Shown: positions 23,344 through 33,369, counted from the first letter of the stretch. The stretch is DNA of 64,000 nt from Pollutibacter sp044353505 (GCA_044353505.1 JBILBU010000006.1:1-64000); one strand, 5' to 3'. Program-made: numbers and translations. The notes: generated from the letters alone by a model not told the origin.

Positions 23344-23662
23344 GGAATACAATTGGACATTCGTTGCCTCCTCAATAGAATCACTGGGTTTTGGCAAATA
23401 CGATATCATTCAAGCAGAGCTTGGAGAAAAAACAATTTGCATTGCCAAATACAAGGATACCCTCTATGCTTTTCAATCCAAATGCCCACATGCCGGTGCA
23501 AAAATGGTTATGGGGTATATAGACCTTCAAGGGAATGCGGTTTGTCCACTCCACCGATTTAAGTTCTCACTGAAAAATGGGTATAATGTTACAGGAGAAG
23601 GTTACAATATGAAAACCTTTCCTGTCGAAATAAAAGAGGATGGAATATACGTTGGTCTTTAA
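23333..23662 (+). CDS. Rieske [2Fe-2S] protein
   Basis: A 109-residue single-domain Rieske ferredoxin, with cluster ligands C51-x-H53 (KCPHAG) and C71-x2-H74 (CPLHRF). It has no signal peptide and therefore is cytoplasmic, like the NirD/ferredoxin-type small Rieske proteins that carry electrons to oxygenases or reductases. Its start overlaps the end of hflX by 11 bp. The partner enzyme is not evident in the window; the PhyH gene next door is convergent and does not need a Rieske partner. Confidence 0.9.
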   Translation: MATREYNWTFVASSIESLGFGKYDIIQAELGEKTICIAKYKDTLYAFQSKCPHAGAKMVMGYIDLQGNAVCPLHRFKFSLKNGYNVTGEGYNMKTFPVEIKEDGIYVGL

Positions 23663-23683
23663 TGCCCATAAGGAAAGACAACG

Positions 23684-24541
23684 CTAGAGCGTCTTTACTT
23701 CTTTTTCCCAACCCGTTTCTTGCAATGCCGGATCATTTTCCTTTCGAAGAAAGTCTGCACCAGACACAGCTCCTGCAACTTCAACAGACATCATCGCTTC
23801 ATCTGAAACAATGCTGACAGGCTCTTTCCATGAAGTACTGTTATCATTGAATGCTTTGTTAGCAAGTGAGTTGTAGCATGAAATGATAGACCATCTTGGC
23901 TTATCGCTCAGATTAGCTTCACTGCGGTGAAGGGTATTGCTATGGAAAAAAAGTGCATCGCCAGGTTCAAGTTCAACAAAAACATGCTCCATGGTTGACA
24001 AGGCATTGTCCACCATAACCATATCTGCACCTACTTGCTCGCCAGCAAACCCATGATTGATACGGCCCATTTTATGTGACCCTTTTATGACTTGCAAACA
24101 ACCATTCTCCTTATTTGCATGCGTGAGTGCAATCATGATGCTCACGAGCTGATCAGGAAATAGGAACTGATTTTTGTACCAGTAACCATAATCCTGGTGC
24201 CATTCCCATGCACCGCCGACTTTCGGCTCTTTCTGCATCAACTTGGTGTGAAAATGACAAACCGGGGAATCGCTATCCAAAAGTTTTGATGCAGCATCCA
24301 CCATCCTTTCACTTCTAAGCATCATGCTGTAGACATCTTCGCCAGGAGTGAACCAAAGGGTTAGTTTTGAGTTTTTCCCTGTGCTGTCGGTCACATTAGT
24401 CGCATTGTCTTTCACAACATTATCGGTGGTCGCTATTGAATATAATTTATTGATTTCCTCAGCAGAGAAAAAGTTTTTTACAATCACATAGCCGTCCTGA
24501 TGAAACTGATTAATATTATCGGAACTAAGTCTATTTGCCAT
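23684..24541 (-). CDS. Phytanoyl-CoA dioxygenase family protein
   Basis: A 285-residue Fe(II)/2-oxoglutarate dioxygenase of the PhyH family. The iron ligands H115 and D117 are visible in EWHQDYGYW; the distal histidine is in FFHSNTLHRSEAN, and the arginine that binds 2-oxoglutarate follows in KPRWS. The N-terminus (INQFHQDGYVIVKNFFSAEE) is typical. The substrate cannot be read from sequence. The gene is monocistronic and converges with the Rieske gene with 21 bp between the stops. Confidence 0.9.
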   Translation of the reverse strand: MANRLSSDNINQFHQDGYVIVKNFFSAEEINKLYSIATTDNVVKDNATNVTDSTGKNSKLTLWFTPGEDVYSMMLRSERMVDAASKLLDSDSPVCHFHTKLMQKEPKVGGAWEWHQDYGYWYKNQFLFPDQLVSIMIALTHANKENGCLQVIKGSHKMGRINHGFAGEQVGADMVMVDNALSTMEHVFVELEPGDALFFHSNTLHRSEANLSDKPRWSIISCYNSLANKAFNDNSTSWKEPVSIVSDEAMMSVEVAGAVSGADFLRKENDPALQETGWEKEVKTL

Positions 24542-24742
24542 TTCTCGTGGTTTTTTAGTAAAATGAGAGGCTTTAAATTAAGCATTTTTTTTCTCTCATC
24601 AACAAAGAACAGAATTTTTTCATGAATTTACTCACTAGAAATAGCTTTGATAAGCAGATGATGTTGGAGGGCGCGAATTTGCTACCTTTATTACGTTGAA
24701 TATTACTGCTGTTTTATAAAACATAAACATAGCTTACTCCCT

Positions 24743-25498
24743 ATGGTGGATTATACCTTTTCAATTGTAATTGTAGCAAAAGACTCTGCTAATGTATTAC
24801 CAAGATTATTGGATAGCCTCAAGGGGTTAACAGATGATATTGTTGTTTGCGACTCAGGAAGTAAAGATCAAACACCTTTCATTGCAAGTGATTTTGGGGC
24901 CAAGGTTCATCACATTTCCTGGGAAGGTTACGGCAGATCGAAAAATACAGCAGTACAATATGCTAAATACGAATGGGTTCTCTCCATGGATTCGGATGAG
25001 AAAATTGATCAGACCCTCTATAATTCATTAAAGAATTGGAAACCTTCTGACGAACATGCTGTTTATCAGGTAAGGTGGAAGAATTTTATTGGAAACTATT
25101 GGATTAAAAATACGGGAGGTTGGAAAAGCAGGCTATTCAATAAAAAAATTGCACACTGGAATAATGCAATCGCTCATGAAGATATTATCAGCGAATCGGG
25201 AATACATACTACGAGGCTGAATGGCTTTGTAGAACATTATTCACATCGCGACTTTGAACATCTTTTTACAAAGTACTTAGACTCCGCAATGATTACAGCT
25301 CAAAACCAACATCTTGGAGGAAAGAAATCATCAGTTCTAAAAATTATCATTAAACCAATTGCTGCGTTCTTCAGGTCTTACTTGCTTAGAATTGGATTCC
25401 AAAACGGATTCATTGGATTGATTTATGCATTTGCATCAAGTTACTATACGTTTCTGAAGTATACACGCCTTTATGAATTGAATAAAACCAATAAATAA
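24743..25498 (+). CDS. Family 2 glycosyltransferase (LPS core type)
   Basis: The 251-residue GT-A protein has the nucleotide-sugar site DSGSKDQT, the metal-binding DSDEK and WNNAIAHEDI, and a C-terminal hydrophobic segment about FFRSYLLRIGFQNGFIGLIYA, as in the WaaE/KdtX group that adds sugars to the lipopolysaccharide core. It acts at the inner face of the cytoplasmic membrane. It stands alone between two minus-strand genes. Specificity is not determinable. Confidence 0.88.
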   Translation: MVDYTFSIVIVAKDSANVLPRLLDSLKGLTDDIVVCDSGSKDQTPFIASDFGAKVHHISWEGYGRSKNTAVQYAKYEWVLSMDSDEKIDQTLYNSLKNWKPSDEHAVYQVRWKNFIGNYWIKNTGGWKSRLFNKKIAHWNNAIAHEDIISESGIHTTRLNGFVEHYSHRDFEHLFTKYLDSAMITAQNQHLGGKKSSVLKIIIKPIAAFFRSYLLRIGFQNGFIGLIYAFASSYYTFLKYTRLYELNKTNK

Positions 25499-25546
25499 AC
25501 TAGGCGTTGGTTATTTTATCAGATAAATGCCAGTAAGTAGTGTTTG

Positions 25547-26251
25547 TTATTTTATGACTTGACTAATCATTGGCGCGAGCAATTTGGCCCAACGGGCATA
25601 ATCTTTACCGGAAGGATGCAGTCCATCAGAAGAAATAAGGCTTTGGTCATACCTTGCCTCTCTAGTCAACTCAGTAATATCCAGGTATTTACAACCATAC
25701 AACTCAGTCACGCTCTTATTTACAGCATTAAACATGTCTATCTCCATTCTGATATTCGCTGTATCAGCGTATCGTAGTCTAGGCGTGACGCTGTAATCTG
25801 GTATAGATAAAACAAAAACATGATTGCTTTTCCCGTAGGCAAGCTCTATGGCCTTGTTCAACAGAACATCAAAGCCCTCACGGTAAATTTGAAGGTCTGA
25901 GCCAAGATTTTGGTCATTCACTCCAATCAGCAAGGTTACAATATTATGCCTCACGGGCCTTTCGTATTCGATCCCTAACCTAAGGTGCCCTGTAGTCCAC
26001 CCATTGCCTGCAATATATTTAGGAGGCAAAACGACAATCCCATCTTGGGATAGGATCTGTATTGTTTGGTTTACAAAGCGCTCGAGGTCATAAACCCCTT
26101 CCCCCATTGTGTAAGAATCCCCAAGGGCCAAGAAGGTATTAATAGCGGTAGCCGAACCCTGGGCCGGGAAGACCAGAGGAGCCGGTACAGCAGAAGTTTG
26201 CTTTTGACAAGCTGAAAACAGCCACAAAATTAAAACAAAACACAGTCTCAT
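25547..26251 (-). CDS. SGNH/GDSL hydrolase lipoprotein
   Basis: A 234-residue lipoprotein (lipobox LFSAC). The four SGNH blocks are visible: ALGDSYTMGEG with nucleophile Ser, GNGWTTG (Gly), IGVNDQ (Asn) and DGLHPSG with the catalytic Asp/His. Such enzymes deacetylate or hydrolyse esters of carbohydrates or lipids. A paralogue of exactly the same length lies in the opposite direction at 28441-29145, on the other side of the GH32 gene. An association with fructan processing is possible, but inferred. Confidence 0.9.
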   Translation of the reverse strand: MRLCFVLILWLFSACQKQTSAVPAPLVFPAQGSATAINTFLALGDSYTMGEGVYDLERFVNQTIQILSQDGIVVLPPKYIAGNGWTTGHLRLGIEYERPVRHNIVTLLIGVNDQNLGSDLQIYREGFDVLLNKAIELAYGKSNHVFVLSIPDYSVTPRLRYADTANIRMEIDMFNAVNKSVTELYGCKYLDITELTREARYDQSLISSDGLHPSGKDYARWAKLLAPMISQVIK

Positions 26252-26571
26252 TTGATTAATACGATTGAAAACAAAATTTGTTCACTTAATTGTCAGATCC
26301 TGCAACAAATTTGGCGTGCGGCAACGCTTAGCATATGACCAAACAACAACCAATAACAATAGTAGTTTTTTTAGCAAAAAGAAACACATGATGAAAAACA
26401 CAATTTATTGTGATATTGGCTATTTATAGAAATGGGCTCAATTTGAGACTTTCATCCACCAATGAGTTTGTCTTAAAATAATATCTCTGCAGCCATCAAG
26501 CACAACAAAGCCCCCTTAATTATGGAGGCTTTATTATTTTGATTAGCTGCCTCGTGCTAAAACAGTGAAAA
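26252..26571. other. 320-bp intergenic region
   Basis: No gene is seen. An AAAGCC/GGCTTT hairpin with an 14-base loop (26507-26532) followed by ATTATTTT on the plus strand lies 40 bp downstream of the GH32 stop codon and may terminate it. The remainder probably holds the promoter of the SGNH gene. Confidence 0.4.
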
Positions 26572-28251
26572 CTAGTAGGGATTAGATGGACTCAACTCCC
26601 AAGCATCTATGTTTTTTAGTTTTGCCTCACCTCCGTTTGAAAAAACACTAACTCCTCTGCCGCCTAGGGTTGGATAAACCATTCGACCAATAGCCTGCCT
26701 ATCATTTGCAAAAACTTCAATTATAGACTTATCAATAAATACTCTCAGTACAAGAGGTTCCCCTTTTTTTAATTCAAATGGCGCCTCTTCAATAATTTTT
26801 CGTCCAAAACTTAATCCTGATTTTTGCGTATCAAACTTTATTTTCTTTTCAACATCATCATAATAAATCACCGTCTCCTCCCTTCCATCGTCCGACATAC
26901 CAACCTTAATACCATATTGCTTGGATGCATTTGGCTGAAATGTTACTTCAAGCTCCATCAATTCACTACTCAATTTATTCAGCTTTACCTCACTGCCTGC
27001 TGCAACAGCAATACCCGAAACCACAGTCTTTTTTATTCTCAATGCTTCAAGCTCCTTGATAGGCCTCATTCTCAACGTTCCATCGTCACCAACCCAGAGC
27101 GTTCGTGGAAGTCCGTACATGCCAGTCCACCCACTATAATTAACCACAGAATCTGGCCTATCATCAAAAATCCAACTCCACATAATCTGTCTGCCTTTAC
27201 CATCAACCAATGCCTCAGGAGCAAAATATGCATTGTCTTTCCAAGACATTCTCCCATGGTTATCTGGATAGAAATGATCGTCTCTATACGAACCTACATA
27301 ATACTGAGCACCCATGTTATGACTGATAAACAACAACAGATGCTTGCCACTTGCTTTGCCTCCATCAGGCGATGATGGGAGAGGATGAAAACTCGGACAC
27401 ATATTATCTTCATTTTTATTTGTCCATTTTCTATCCGCATTATAAAATTCATGTTCATAGGTCCACTGCTTCATGTCAGCCGACGAAAACAAATACAAAC
27501 GATCTCCTTGATAATTCAACGAATCATCTGGTAGCGCTTCTGCGTTGTTATCATTTGCAGGAAGTCCATCTCCACGAGAACCATATTTCCTTAACACCAA
27601 TAAATTTCCAGTAAGCATATAATATTTGCCATCTTTTTTCCAAATATTAGAAGGGTCAGCAGATCCAACATGAAACTCCTTTCCTGATGAATTTTTCATT
27701 GTGGTTATTCCCCAGTCTGTTGATTGTATAACTGGATTGTTGACAGACTTTTTCCATGTGTTGAAATCTGGGTCTGTACTTTTGGCCAAACCAATTCCCT
27801 TACTTCCCCATAACATCCAATAGGATAATACTGCCGAGCCATCATCATCAACAAAAGCGCCACCGCTAAAACAGCCTTCATCTCCATCACCGGGCTTGAT
27901 TGCATCGGGATGATGCCTCCAGTTTAGAAGATCTGTACTCGAGACATGTCCCCATGAAAATCCCATCCCTGCCCTATTGTACAAGTACATCAGATGATAG
28001 CGCCCATTGTGGTAAAAAGCACCATTGGGATCCCCAGGTCGGCCATCATCCTCGGGAAAAGAAAAATGATAAGCAGGCCTGTAAGGATCAAGCAATAACC
28101 GATCCCTGAATTCTTTTGTGGTTCTAATCACCTCTTTAGAGATGGGCAGCTTGCTATCCAACAGCGGGTAAGGAGGAAGCGGTTTTTCTTGAGAGATGGC
28201 AGAAAATACAATAGACGAAAATCCAAGAAGTAGGCAGATCAATTTTTTCAT
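26572..28251 (-). CDS. Glycoside hydrolase family 32 (fructan beta-fructosidase-like)
   Basis: A 559-residue exported enzyme (signal peptide to about residue 20). The GH32 nucleophile block is DDGRPGDPNGAFYHNG (D74 in DPNG); the transition-state stabiliser block is SADPSNIW; the acid/base block is APEALVD. The C-terminal beta-sandwich carries IIEVFANDRQAIGRMVYP. It should hydrolyse sucrose, inulin or levan in the periplasm or at the surface. No fructan SusC/SusD pair is next to it, so it is not an obvious PUL; the two SGNH hydrolases flank it. Length is usual for the family. Confidence 0.93.
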   Translation of the reverse strand: MKKLICLLLGFSSIVFSAISQEKPLPPYPLLDSKLPISKEVIRTTKEFRDRLLLDPYRPAYHFSFPEDDGRPGDPNGAFYHNGRYHLMYLYNRAGMGFSWGHVSSTDLLNWRHHPDAIKPGDGDEGCFSGGAFVDDDGSAVLSYWMLWGSKGIGLAKSTDPDFNTWKKSVNNPVIQSTDWGITTMKNSSGKEFHVGSADPSNIWKKDGKYYMLTGNLLVLRKYGSRGDGLPANDNNAEALPDDSLNYQGDRLYLFSSADMKQWTYEHEFYNADRKWTNKNEDNMCPSFHPLPSSPDGGKASGKHLLLFISHNMGAQYYVGSYRDDHFYPDNHGRMSWKDNAYFAPEALVDGKGRQIMWSWIFDDRPDSVVNYSGWTGMYGLPRTLWVGDDGTLRMRPIKELEALRIKKTVVSGIAVAAGSEVKLNKLSSELMELEVTFQPNASKQYGIKVGMSDDGREETVIYYDDVEKKIKFDTQKSGLSFGRKIIEEAPFELKKGEPLVLRVFIDKSIIEVFANDRQAIGRMVYPTLGGRGVSVFSNGGEAKLKNIDAWELSPSNPY

Positions 28252-28440
28252 GGCATCATTTTATTACTTTAATATACCGAATTCTAGTATGACAATACTC
28301 AAATGAAACTGGCATTTGGTGGCAAAAGTTAGGAATTGGCCGTTGAATTAACCAGTATACCCCACCATCAACAAAAGGGTTTATTTTATTGAAAGCGGCA
28401 ATATTTTGAACAATAGCCTCCTTAGAGATGTCTTTAGTAT

Positions 28441-29145
28441 ATGAAAATGGGGTTTTTAGTTTGTATTGTTTTGCTCATCTCCTGTTCCAAGGCGGATACC
28501 CCAATGCCTTTTATCCCGGAGGATTCTACCCAAATCGGCATTAAAGATGGCCTGAGTTGGCTTGCCTTGGGCGATTCCTATACAGTAGGAGAAGGGGTAT
28601 CAGCACGCGAGTCATTCCCTATTCAAACCATGGATTTATTGATCGCTCAGGGTTATAAAATAGCCACCCCTTCTATTATCGCTGCAACGGGTTGGACCAC
28701 CAGGAATCTTCAAGAGGCAATCGAACTCCGAAAACCAGCTCTTCATGATATTGTAAGTTTATTGATTGGTGTCAACGACCAGTTTTCACGCAGAGATACT
28801 TTGGAGTATAAAGAACGATTTGAGAACCTATTGATTAAATCAATCGAAATTGCACATGGCAAACCAACTAATGTGTATGTTATTTCAATTCCAGACTACA
28901 GCATAACTCCTTTTGCCAACTACCTTGATACAAGTCTTATAAGAAAAGAAACTGATGTCTTGAATAAGATGAATAAATCCATTTCTGATGCATATGGCTG
29001 TAACTATCTGAATATTACTGAAACCAATCGTGAGGCAAAGTTCGACCGAACGCTCATAGCGGAAGACGGCCTTCATCCTTCTGGTAAAGAGTATGCTCGC
29101 TGGGCAGCTTTGTTAGCCAAACTGATAAAACAGTCTATTTTTTAA
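28441..29145 (+). CDS. SGNH/GDSL hydrolase lipoprotein (second copy)
   Basis: A 234-residue lipoprotein (lipobox LLISC) with ALGDSYTVGEG, TGWTTRN, IGVNDQ and DGLHPSGKEYARW. It is clearly homologous over its full length to the protein at 25547-26251, in opposite orientation. The two probably arose by duplication and have diverged enough for separate functions. It starts 190 bp from the GH32 start, so the two could share a divergent promoter region. Confidence 0.9.
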   Translation: MKMGFLVCIVLLISCSKADTPMPFIPEDSTQIGIKDGLSWLALGDSYTVGEGVSARESFPIQTMDLLIAQGYKIATPSIIAATGWTTRNLQEAIELRKPALHDIVSLLIGVNDQFSRRDTLEYKERFENLLIKSIEIAHGKPTNVYVISIPDYSITPFANYLDTSLIRKETDVLNKMNKSISDAYGCNYLNITETNREAKFDRTLIAEDGLHPSGKEYARWAALLAKLIKQSIF

Positions 29146-29225
29146 TACAAATAATATAAAATGGTTTGTAAATGAGTATGCGGCTTATTGTTATAGAAAC
29201 TGTCAAAGGAAATTGACTCTTATGT

Positions 29226-29310
29226 GGAGAGATCTCCTGCCTTCGGCAGGCAAGCTCGCTGCGCGCGGGATGACAGGTCGGGTTGGGGGCGCTGGGCTCG
29301 CAATGACAAA
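29226..29310 (-). repeat. REP-like GC-rich intergenic repeat
   Basis: Read on the minus strand it contains TGTCATTGCGAG, then TGTCATCCCGCG, AGCGAG and GGAGATCTCTCC, with a CCTGCC/GGCAGG hairpin (29236-29250). TGTCAT-TGCGAG type units ending in AGGAGATCTC are common dispersed repeats in Bacteroidota and other bacteria. It is much richer in GC than its surroundings. Confidence 0.7.
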
Positions 29311-29389
29311 TCGTGAGGGAATGTCATCCACTCTCCTTTATCTATCATATATAGCAGTAATACAAGTCTATACAAGGTGATTTTATTAG

Positions 29390-29397
29390 TAATTTTG
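29390..29397 (+). promoter_or_regulatory. Candidate -7 element (TAATTTTG)
   Basis: It matches TAnnTTTG and ends only 9 bp before the start codon at 29407. If used, the mRNA would be leaderless or nearly so, or translation would start at ATG 29416. Confidence 0.4.
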
Positions 29398-29406
29398 CAA
29401 CCATAA

Positions 29407-32337
29407 ATGACCACAATGAAGGAGAAGCTTAAAAAGCTCGCTGCGCAACTGGAAGGTGATTTGTATCACGACAAAACAATAAGAACATTGTATGCAACAG
29501 ATGCATCCGCCTATAGGGAAATGCCGCTGGCAGTTGCAATTCCAAAAACAGTAACCGACTTACATGCCCTCATTTCTTTTGCTGCTGCAGAACATACTTC
29601 GTTAATACCAAGAACTGCAGGTACATCGCTTGCAGGGCAAGTGGTGGGAAAAGGAATTATTGTAGATGTTTCAAAACATTTCAACAAGATCCTTGAACTG
29701 AATAAAGAAGAGGGCTGGGTGCGTGTGCAACCCGGTGTGATTCGTGATGAACTAAATTTATTCTTGAAACCTCATGATTTGTTTTTTGGTCCGGAGACAT
29801 CTACCGCCAATAGAGCAATGATGGGGGGTATGGTTGGAAACAATTCTTGCGGATCCAATTCAGTAGTGTACCGAAGTACAAGAGAACATCTGCTTGAGGT
29901 AAAAGCATTGCTTAGTGATGGGTCTGAAGCCATATTTTCTACCCTAACCAATGATGAGTTTCATTCCAAGTGCGAACTCCATACCCTAGAAGGAAATATC
30001 TATAAGTCTGTTCGCTCAATGCTGAGCAACTATGACAATCAACAAGAAATCCAAAAAGAATTTCCAAAGAAGTCTGTCGAAAGAAGAAATACGGGATACG
30101 CAATCGACCTTTTGGTGGAAACTGCTCCCTTTGTAGCAGGTGGACCTGATTTTAATTTTTGTACACTTATTGCAGGCTCAGAAGGAACACTTGCATTCAT
30201 TACGGAGATAAAGCTGAATGTAGTACCAGCCCCTTTAAAAGAAACAGGATTGCTTTGTGTACATTTCAATTCAATCGATGAATCATTAAGGGCTAACCTC
30301 ATCGGGTTAAAATACAGACCCAGTGCTTCAGAGTTAATAGATCACTACATCCTGGAATGTACCAAAGGAAATATTGAGCAAAGCAAGAACAGATTTTTTG
30401 TACAGGGAGATCCAGGAGCGATTTTGGTAATTGAATTCATCAGAGAAACGAGAGACGAAATACTTGAGATTACAGCCCAGGTTGAAGCAGAGATGCGTGC
30501 AGCCAACCTTGGCTATCATTTCCCGGTGTTATTTGGAAACGATACAAAGAAGATATGGACACTCAGAAAAGCTGGACTTGGTCTACTGAGCAACCTGCCT
30601 GGAGATGCAAAGGCAGTGCCCGTCATTGAGGATACCGCAGTAGATGTAGAAGACCTGCCAGCCTATATTCGCGACTTTAATGAAATTTTGAAAAAACATG
30701 GATTGCATTCCGTTCACTATGCTCATGCAGGGTCAGGAGAAATTCATCTTCGTCCAATCATCAATCTGAAAACAAAAGAAGGCAATGAGCTATTCAGAAT
30801 CATAGCAGAAGAAGTTGCAACACTGGTAAAAAAATATAAAGGTTCACTGAGTGGGGAACATGGTGACGGAAGATTACGAGGAGAGTTCATTCGCCAAATG
30901 GTGGGAGATAAAAACTATGAATTGCTCAAAGAGGTAAAACGTGTTTGGGATCCGCACAATATCTTCAATCCAAATAAGATTGTAGACACACCGCCAATGA
31001 ACACCATGCTTCGCTATGAACCAGACCAGTTTACGCCTGAGTTCAAAACAATCTTTCGCTTCCATCAGCAAGATATTCTTCAGCATGCTGAACAGTGCAA
31101 TGGGTCTGGCGATTGCAGAAAAACACATTTGTCTGGTGGCACCATGTGTCCATCCTTTATGGCCACGCGGGATGAGAAGGATACAACTCGTGCAAGGGCA
31201 AATATCCTGCGCGAATTTCTGACACATTCTCCAAAAGAAAATAGATATAACCACAAGGAGATCTATGATGTGATGAGCCTCTGCCTCAGCTGTAAGGCTT
31301 GTAAAAGCGAGTGCCCTTCTAATGTTGACATGGCAAAACTCAAAGCTGAATTTCTACAACATTACTACGATGCAAATGGCATTCCCTTCAGATCTAGGCT
31401 AATCGCCAATTTCACTGCCGGTGCCAAATTAGGATCTATTGCCCCTGCCATGTACAATTTTATCATGAACAACAAAATGACCAGTTCAGTGGTAAAGGGT
31501 ATCGCAGGTTTTGCTCAAAAAAGATCTATGCCCAGCCTATCAACGGAAACCTTACGGAGCTGGCAAAAGAAAAATGACATTGCAAATAAGACCATACAGT
31601 TTAAAAAACAGGTTTACCTCTTCTGTGATGAGTTCACAAATTACAATGATGCGCATATCGGTGTCAACGCAATAAAACTATTGAATGCATTAGGCTATGA
31701 GGTATTGATGACGGATCATGAAGAAAGCGGAAGAACATGGCTATCAAAGGGCTTGGTCAGAAAAGCAAAGAAGATTGCAAACTTGAATATTGCCTTGTTC
31801 AGCAAACTGATCACTGAAGAAACTCCCCTGATAGGTATTGAACCATCCGCCATTCTAACATTCAGAGATGAATACCCCGACTTAGCCACAGATGAATTGC
31901 TGGAAGAGGCCAAACGACTGGCAACACATGCACTGTTTATTGATGAGTTTATTGCACGCGAAATGGATAAAGGAAATATCAGTGCTGAGCAATTTCACAG
32001 TGATCAAAAGTCAATTCTTCTTCATGGGCATTGCCAACAGAAGGCAGTCGGCTCTCTTGCAGACACTGTCAAGGTGTTATCCTTGCCCAAGAATTATGCT
32101 GTTAGCACTATCCCATCAGGATGCTGTGGCATGGCTGGTTCATTTGGCTATGAAAAGGAGCACTACGATATCTCCATGCAAATCGGAGAACTTGTGTTAT
32201 TTCCAGCAGTCAGGAATAAAAAAGAAGGCTGTGTTGTTGCTGCACCTGGTACCAGTTGCAGACACCAAATAAAGGACGGAACAAATGACAAGGCACTGCA
32301 TACCGTTGAGGTGCTGTATGAAGCCCTAATTAAATAA
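29407..32337 (+). CDS. FAD-linked oxidase / Fe-S fusion (D-lactate or D-2-hydroxyacid dehydrogenase)
   Basis: A 976-residue fusion. Residues about 20-250 form an FAD-binding PCMH domain (PRTAGTSLAGQ, MGGMVGNNSCGSNS), about 260-540 the FAD oxidase C-terminal domain (SGEHGDGRLRGEF). About 560-690 has ferredoxin-like motifs (CNGSGDCRK, CLSCKACKSEC), and the rest two CCG-type cysteine-rich segments (GHCQQKA, PSGCCGMAGSFGYE). This architecture matches YdiJ/Dld-type quinone-linked D-2-hydroxyacid dehydrogenases, oxidising D-lactate, glycolate or D-2-hydroxyglutarate. It is cytoplasmic and probably membrane-associated. The length is normal for the fused family. Exact substrate is undetermined. Confidence 0.92.
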   Translation: MTTMKEKLKKLAAQLEGDLYHDKTIRTLYATDASAYREMPLAVAIPKTVTDLHALISFAAAEHTSLIPRTAGTSLAGQVVGKGIIVDVSKHFNKILELNKEEGWVRVQPGVIRDELNLFLKPHDLFFGPETSTANRAMMGGMVGNNSCGSNSVVYRSTREHLLEVKALLSDGSEAIFSTLTNDEFHSKCELHTLEGNIYKSVRSMLSNYDNQQEIQKEFPKKSVERRNTGYAIDLLVETAPFVAGGPDFNFCTLIAGSEGTLAFITEIKLNVVPAPLKETGLLCVHFNSIDESLRANLIGLKYRPSASELIDHYILECTKGNIEQSKNRFFVQGDPGAILVIEFIRETRDEILEITAQVEAEMRAANLGYHFPVLFGNDTKKIWTLRKAGLGLLSNLPGDAKAVPVIEDTAVDVEDLPAYIRDFNEILKKHGLHSVHYAHAGSGEIHLRPIINLKTKEGNELFRIIAEEVATLVKKYKGSLSGEHGDGRLRGEFIRQMVGDKNYELLKEVKRVWDPHNIFNPNKIVDTPPMNTMLRYEPDQFTPEFKTIFRFHQQDILQHAEQCNGSGDCRKTHLSGGTMCPSFMATRDEKDTTRARANILREFLTHSPKENRYNHKEIYDVMSLCLSCKACKSECPSNVDMAKLKAEFLQHYYDANGIPFRSRLIANFTAGAKLGSIAPAMYNFIMNNKMTSSVVKGIAGFAQKRSMPSLSTETLRSWQKKNDIANKTIQFKKQVYLFCDEFTNYNDAHIGVNAIKLLNALGYEVLMTDHEESGRTWLSKGLVRKAKKIANLNIALFSKLITEETPLIGIEPSAILTFRDEYPDLATDELLEEAKRLATHALFIDEFIAREMDKGNISAEQFHSDQKSILLHGHCQQKAVGSLADTVKVLSLPKNYAVSTIPSGCCGMAGSFGYEKEHYDISMQIGELVLFPAVRNKKEGCVVAAPGTSCRHQIKDGTNDKALHTVEVLYEALIK

Positions 32338-32367
32338 ACAGTGTATAATCCGAAGGCACGAAAAAAT

Positions 32368-33360
32368 TTATAAAGACTGTTTTTTTACCCCCTGATTGGT
32401 GATCTTCACAGGAAGAATGAAGCCATCCTGATCAAACTTCATCTCATCAATACAAGTCACCCTTGAATTTGCGTCGCTTTCAGTAAGCGGGCGACGATGG
32501 TAGATGATATAATACTCATCCTTGCCGGGTATTGAAATAACCGAATGATGTCCTGCACCAGTTGCAACAGATGGATCCTGCTGTAAAATTTTTCCGATTC
32601 TTTTAAATGGTCCGGTAGGATGATCTGCGATTGCATAAGCAACGCTGTAGTCTGGTCCGCCCCAGCCACCCTCTGACCACATGAAATAATACTTTCCATT
32701 CCTTTTGAAAACAAAAGGCCCTTCTACATAACCCTGTGGCGTTACCTCTTTAAAAGTTTTGCCATCACTGAAGGAGTTAAACCCGTTGAATTCATCGTTT
32801 AGCATGACAACGTTGCAATGTCCCCATCCACCATAATACATATAATATTTTCCATCATCGTTAAATACAAATTGATCAATTGGCTGTGCACCATTATAAA
32901 ATTTATCGATTAAAGGCCATCCGATATGGTCTTTGAATGGGCCGGAAGGCGAATCAGCAACTGCAACACCGATTCCGCCCGACTCCTTGTTGCTTTGAAT
33001 ATCATTTGCAGCAAAAAAGATAAAATATTGTTCGCCTTTTCTAACAACAGCAGGTGCCCACATTGCTTTATTGGCCCACTTAACGATACTTGTATCTATA
33101 ATACGTTCGTACTTTTTCCAGGTTGTCAAGTTCGTTGAAGAAAAAGCATCAAGAAAAACCTGCTTTTCATAAGGAGCAGAAAAGGTTGGATATATCCAAT
33201 ACTCATCGCCGAATACCATTGCTTCAGGATCTGCATACCAGCCTGGGAACAAAGGATTTCCGCTATATCCCTTTTTGCTTTTTACATGCTGCGCTTGCAG
33301 GGAAATAGATAAAATTAAGAACGCTAAAAGAATTTTAACACTGCTTAGTTTTCTGATCAT
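32368..33360 (-). CDS. Glycoside hydrolase family 43
   Basis: A 330-residue exported protein (signal peptide to about QAQH). The five-bladed propeller motifs include PGWYADPEAMVFGDEYWIYP with the catalytic base Asp, MWAPAVVRKGEQYFIFF, and YVEGPFVFKRNGKYYFMWS with the proton donor Glu. GH43 enzymes act as arabinanases, arabinofuranosidases or xylosidases; specificity is uncertain. It is followed in the same direction only by unrelated genes, and precedes no SusC/D pair. It converges with the FAD/Fe-S oxidase gene. Confidence 0.92.
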   Translation of the reverse strand: MIRKLSSVKILLAFLILSISLQAQHVKSKKGYSGNPLFPGWYADPEAMVFGDEYWIYPTFSAPYEKQVFLDAFSSTNLTTWKKYERIIDTSIVKWANKAMWAPAVVRKGEQYFIFFAANDIQSNKESGGIGVAVADSPSGPFKDHIGWPLIDKFYNGAQPIDQFVFNDDGKYYMYYGGWGHCNVVMLNDEFNGFNSFSDGKTFKEVTPQGYVEGPFVFKRNGKYYFMWSEGGWGGPDYSVAYAIADHPTGPFKRIGKILQQDPSVATGAGHHSVISIPGKDEYYIIYHRRPLTESDANSRVTCIDEMKFDQDGFILPVKITNQGVKKQSL

Positions 33361-33369
33361 AGGAATTAT

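Noticed and set aside
26824..27375. 183-aa plus-strand frame opposite GH32
   Set aside because: Antisense shadow of a clear GH32 gene.
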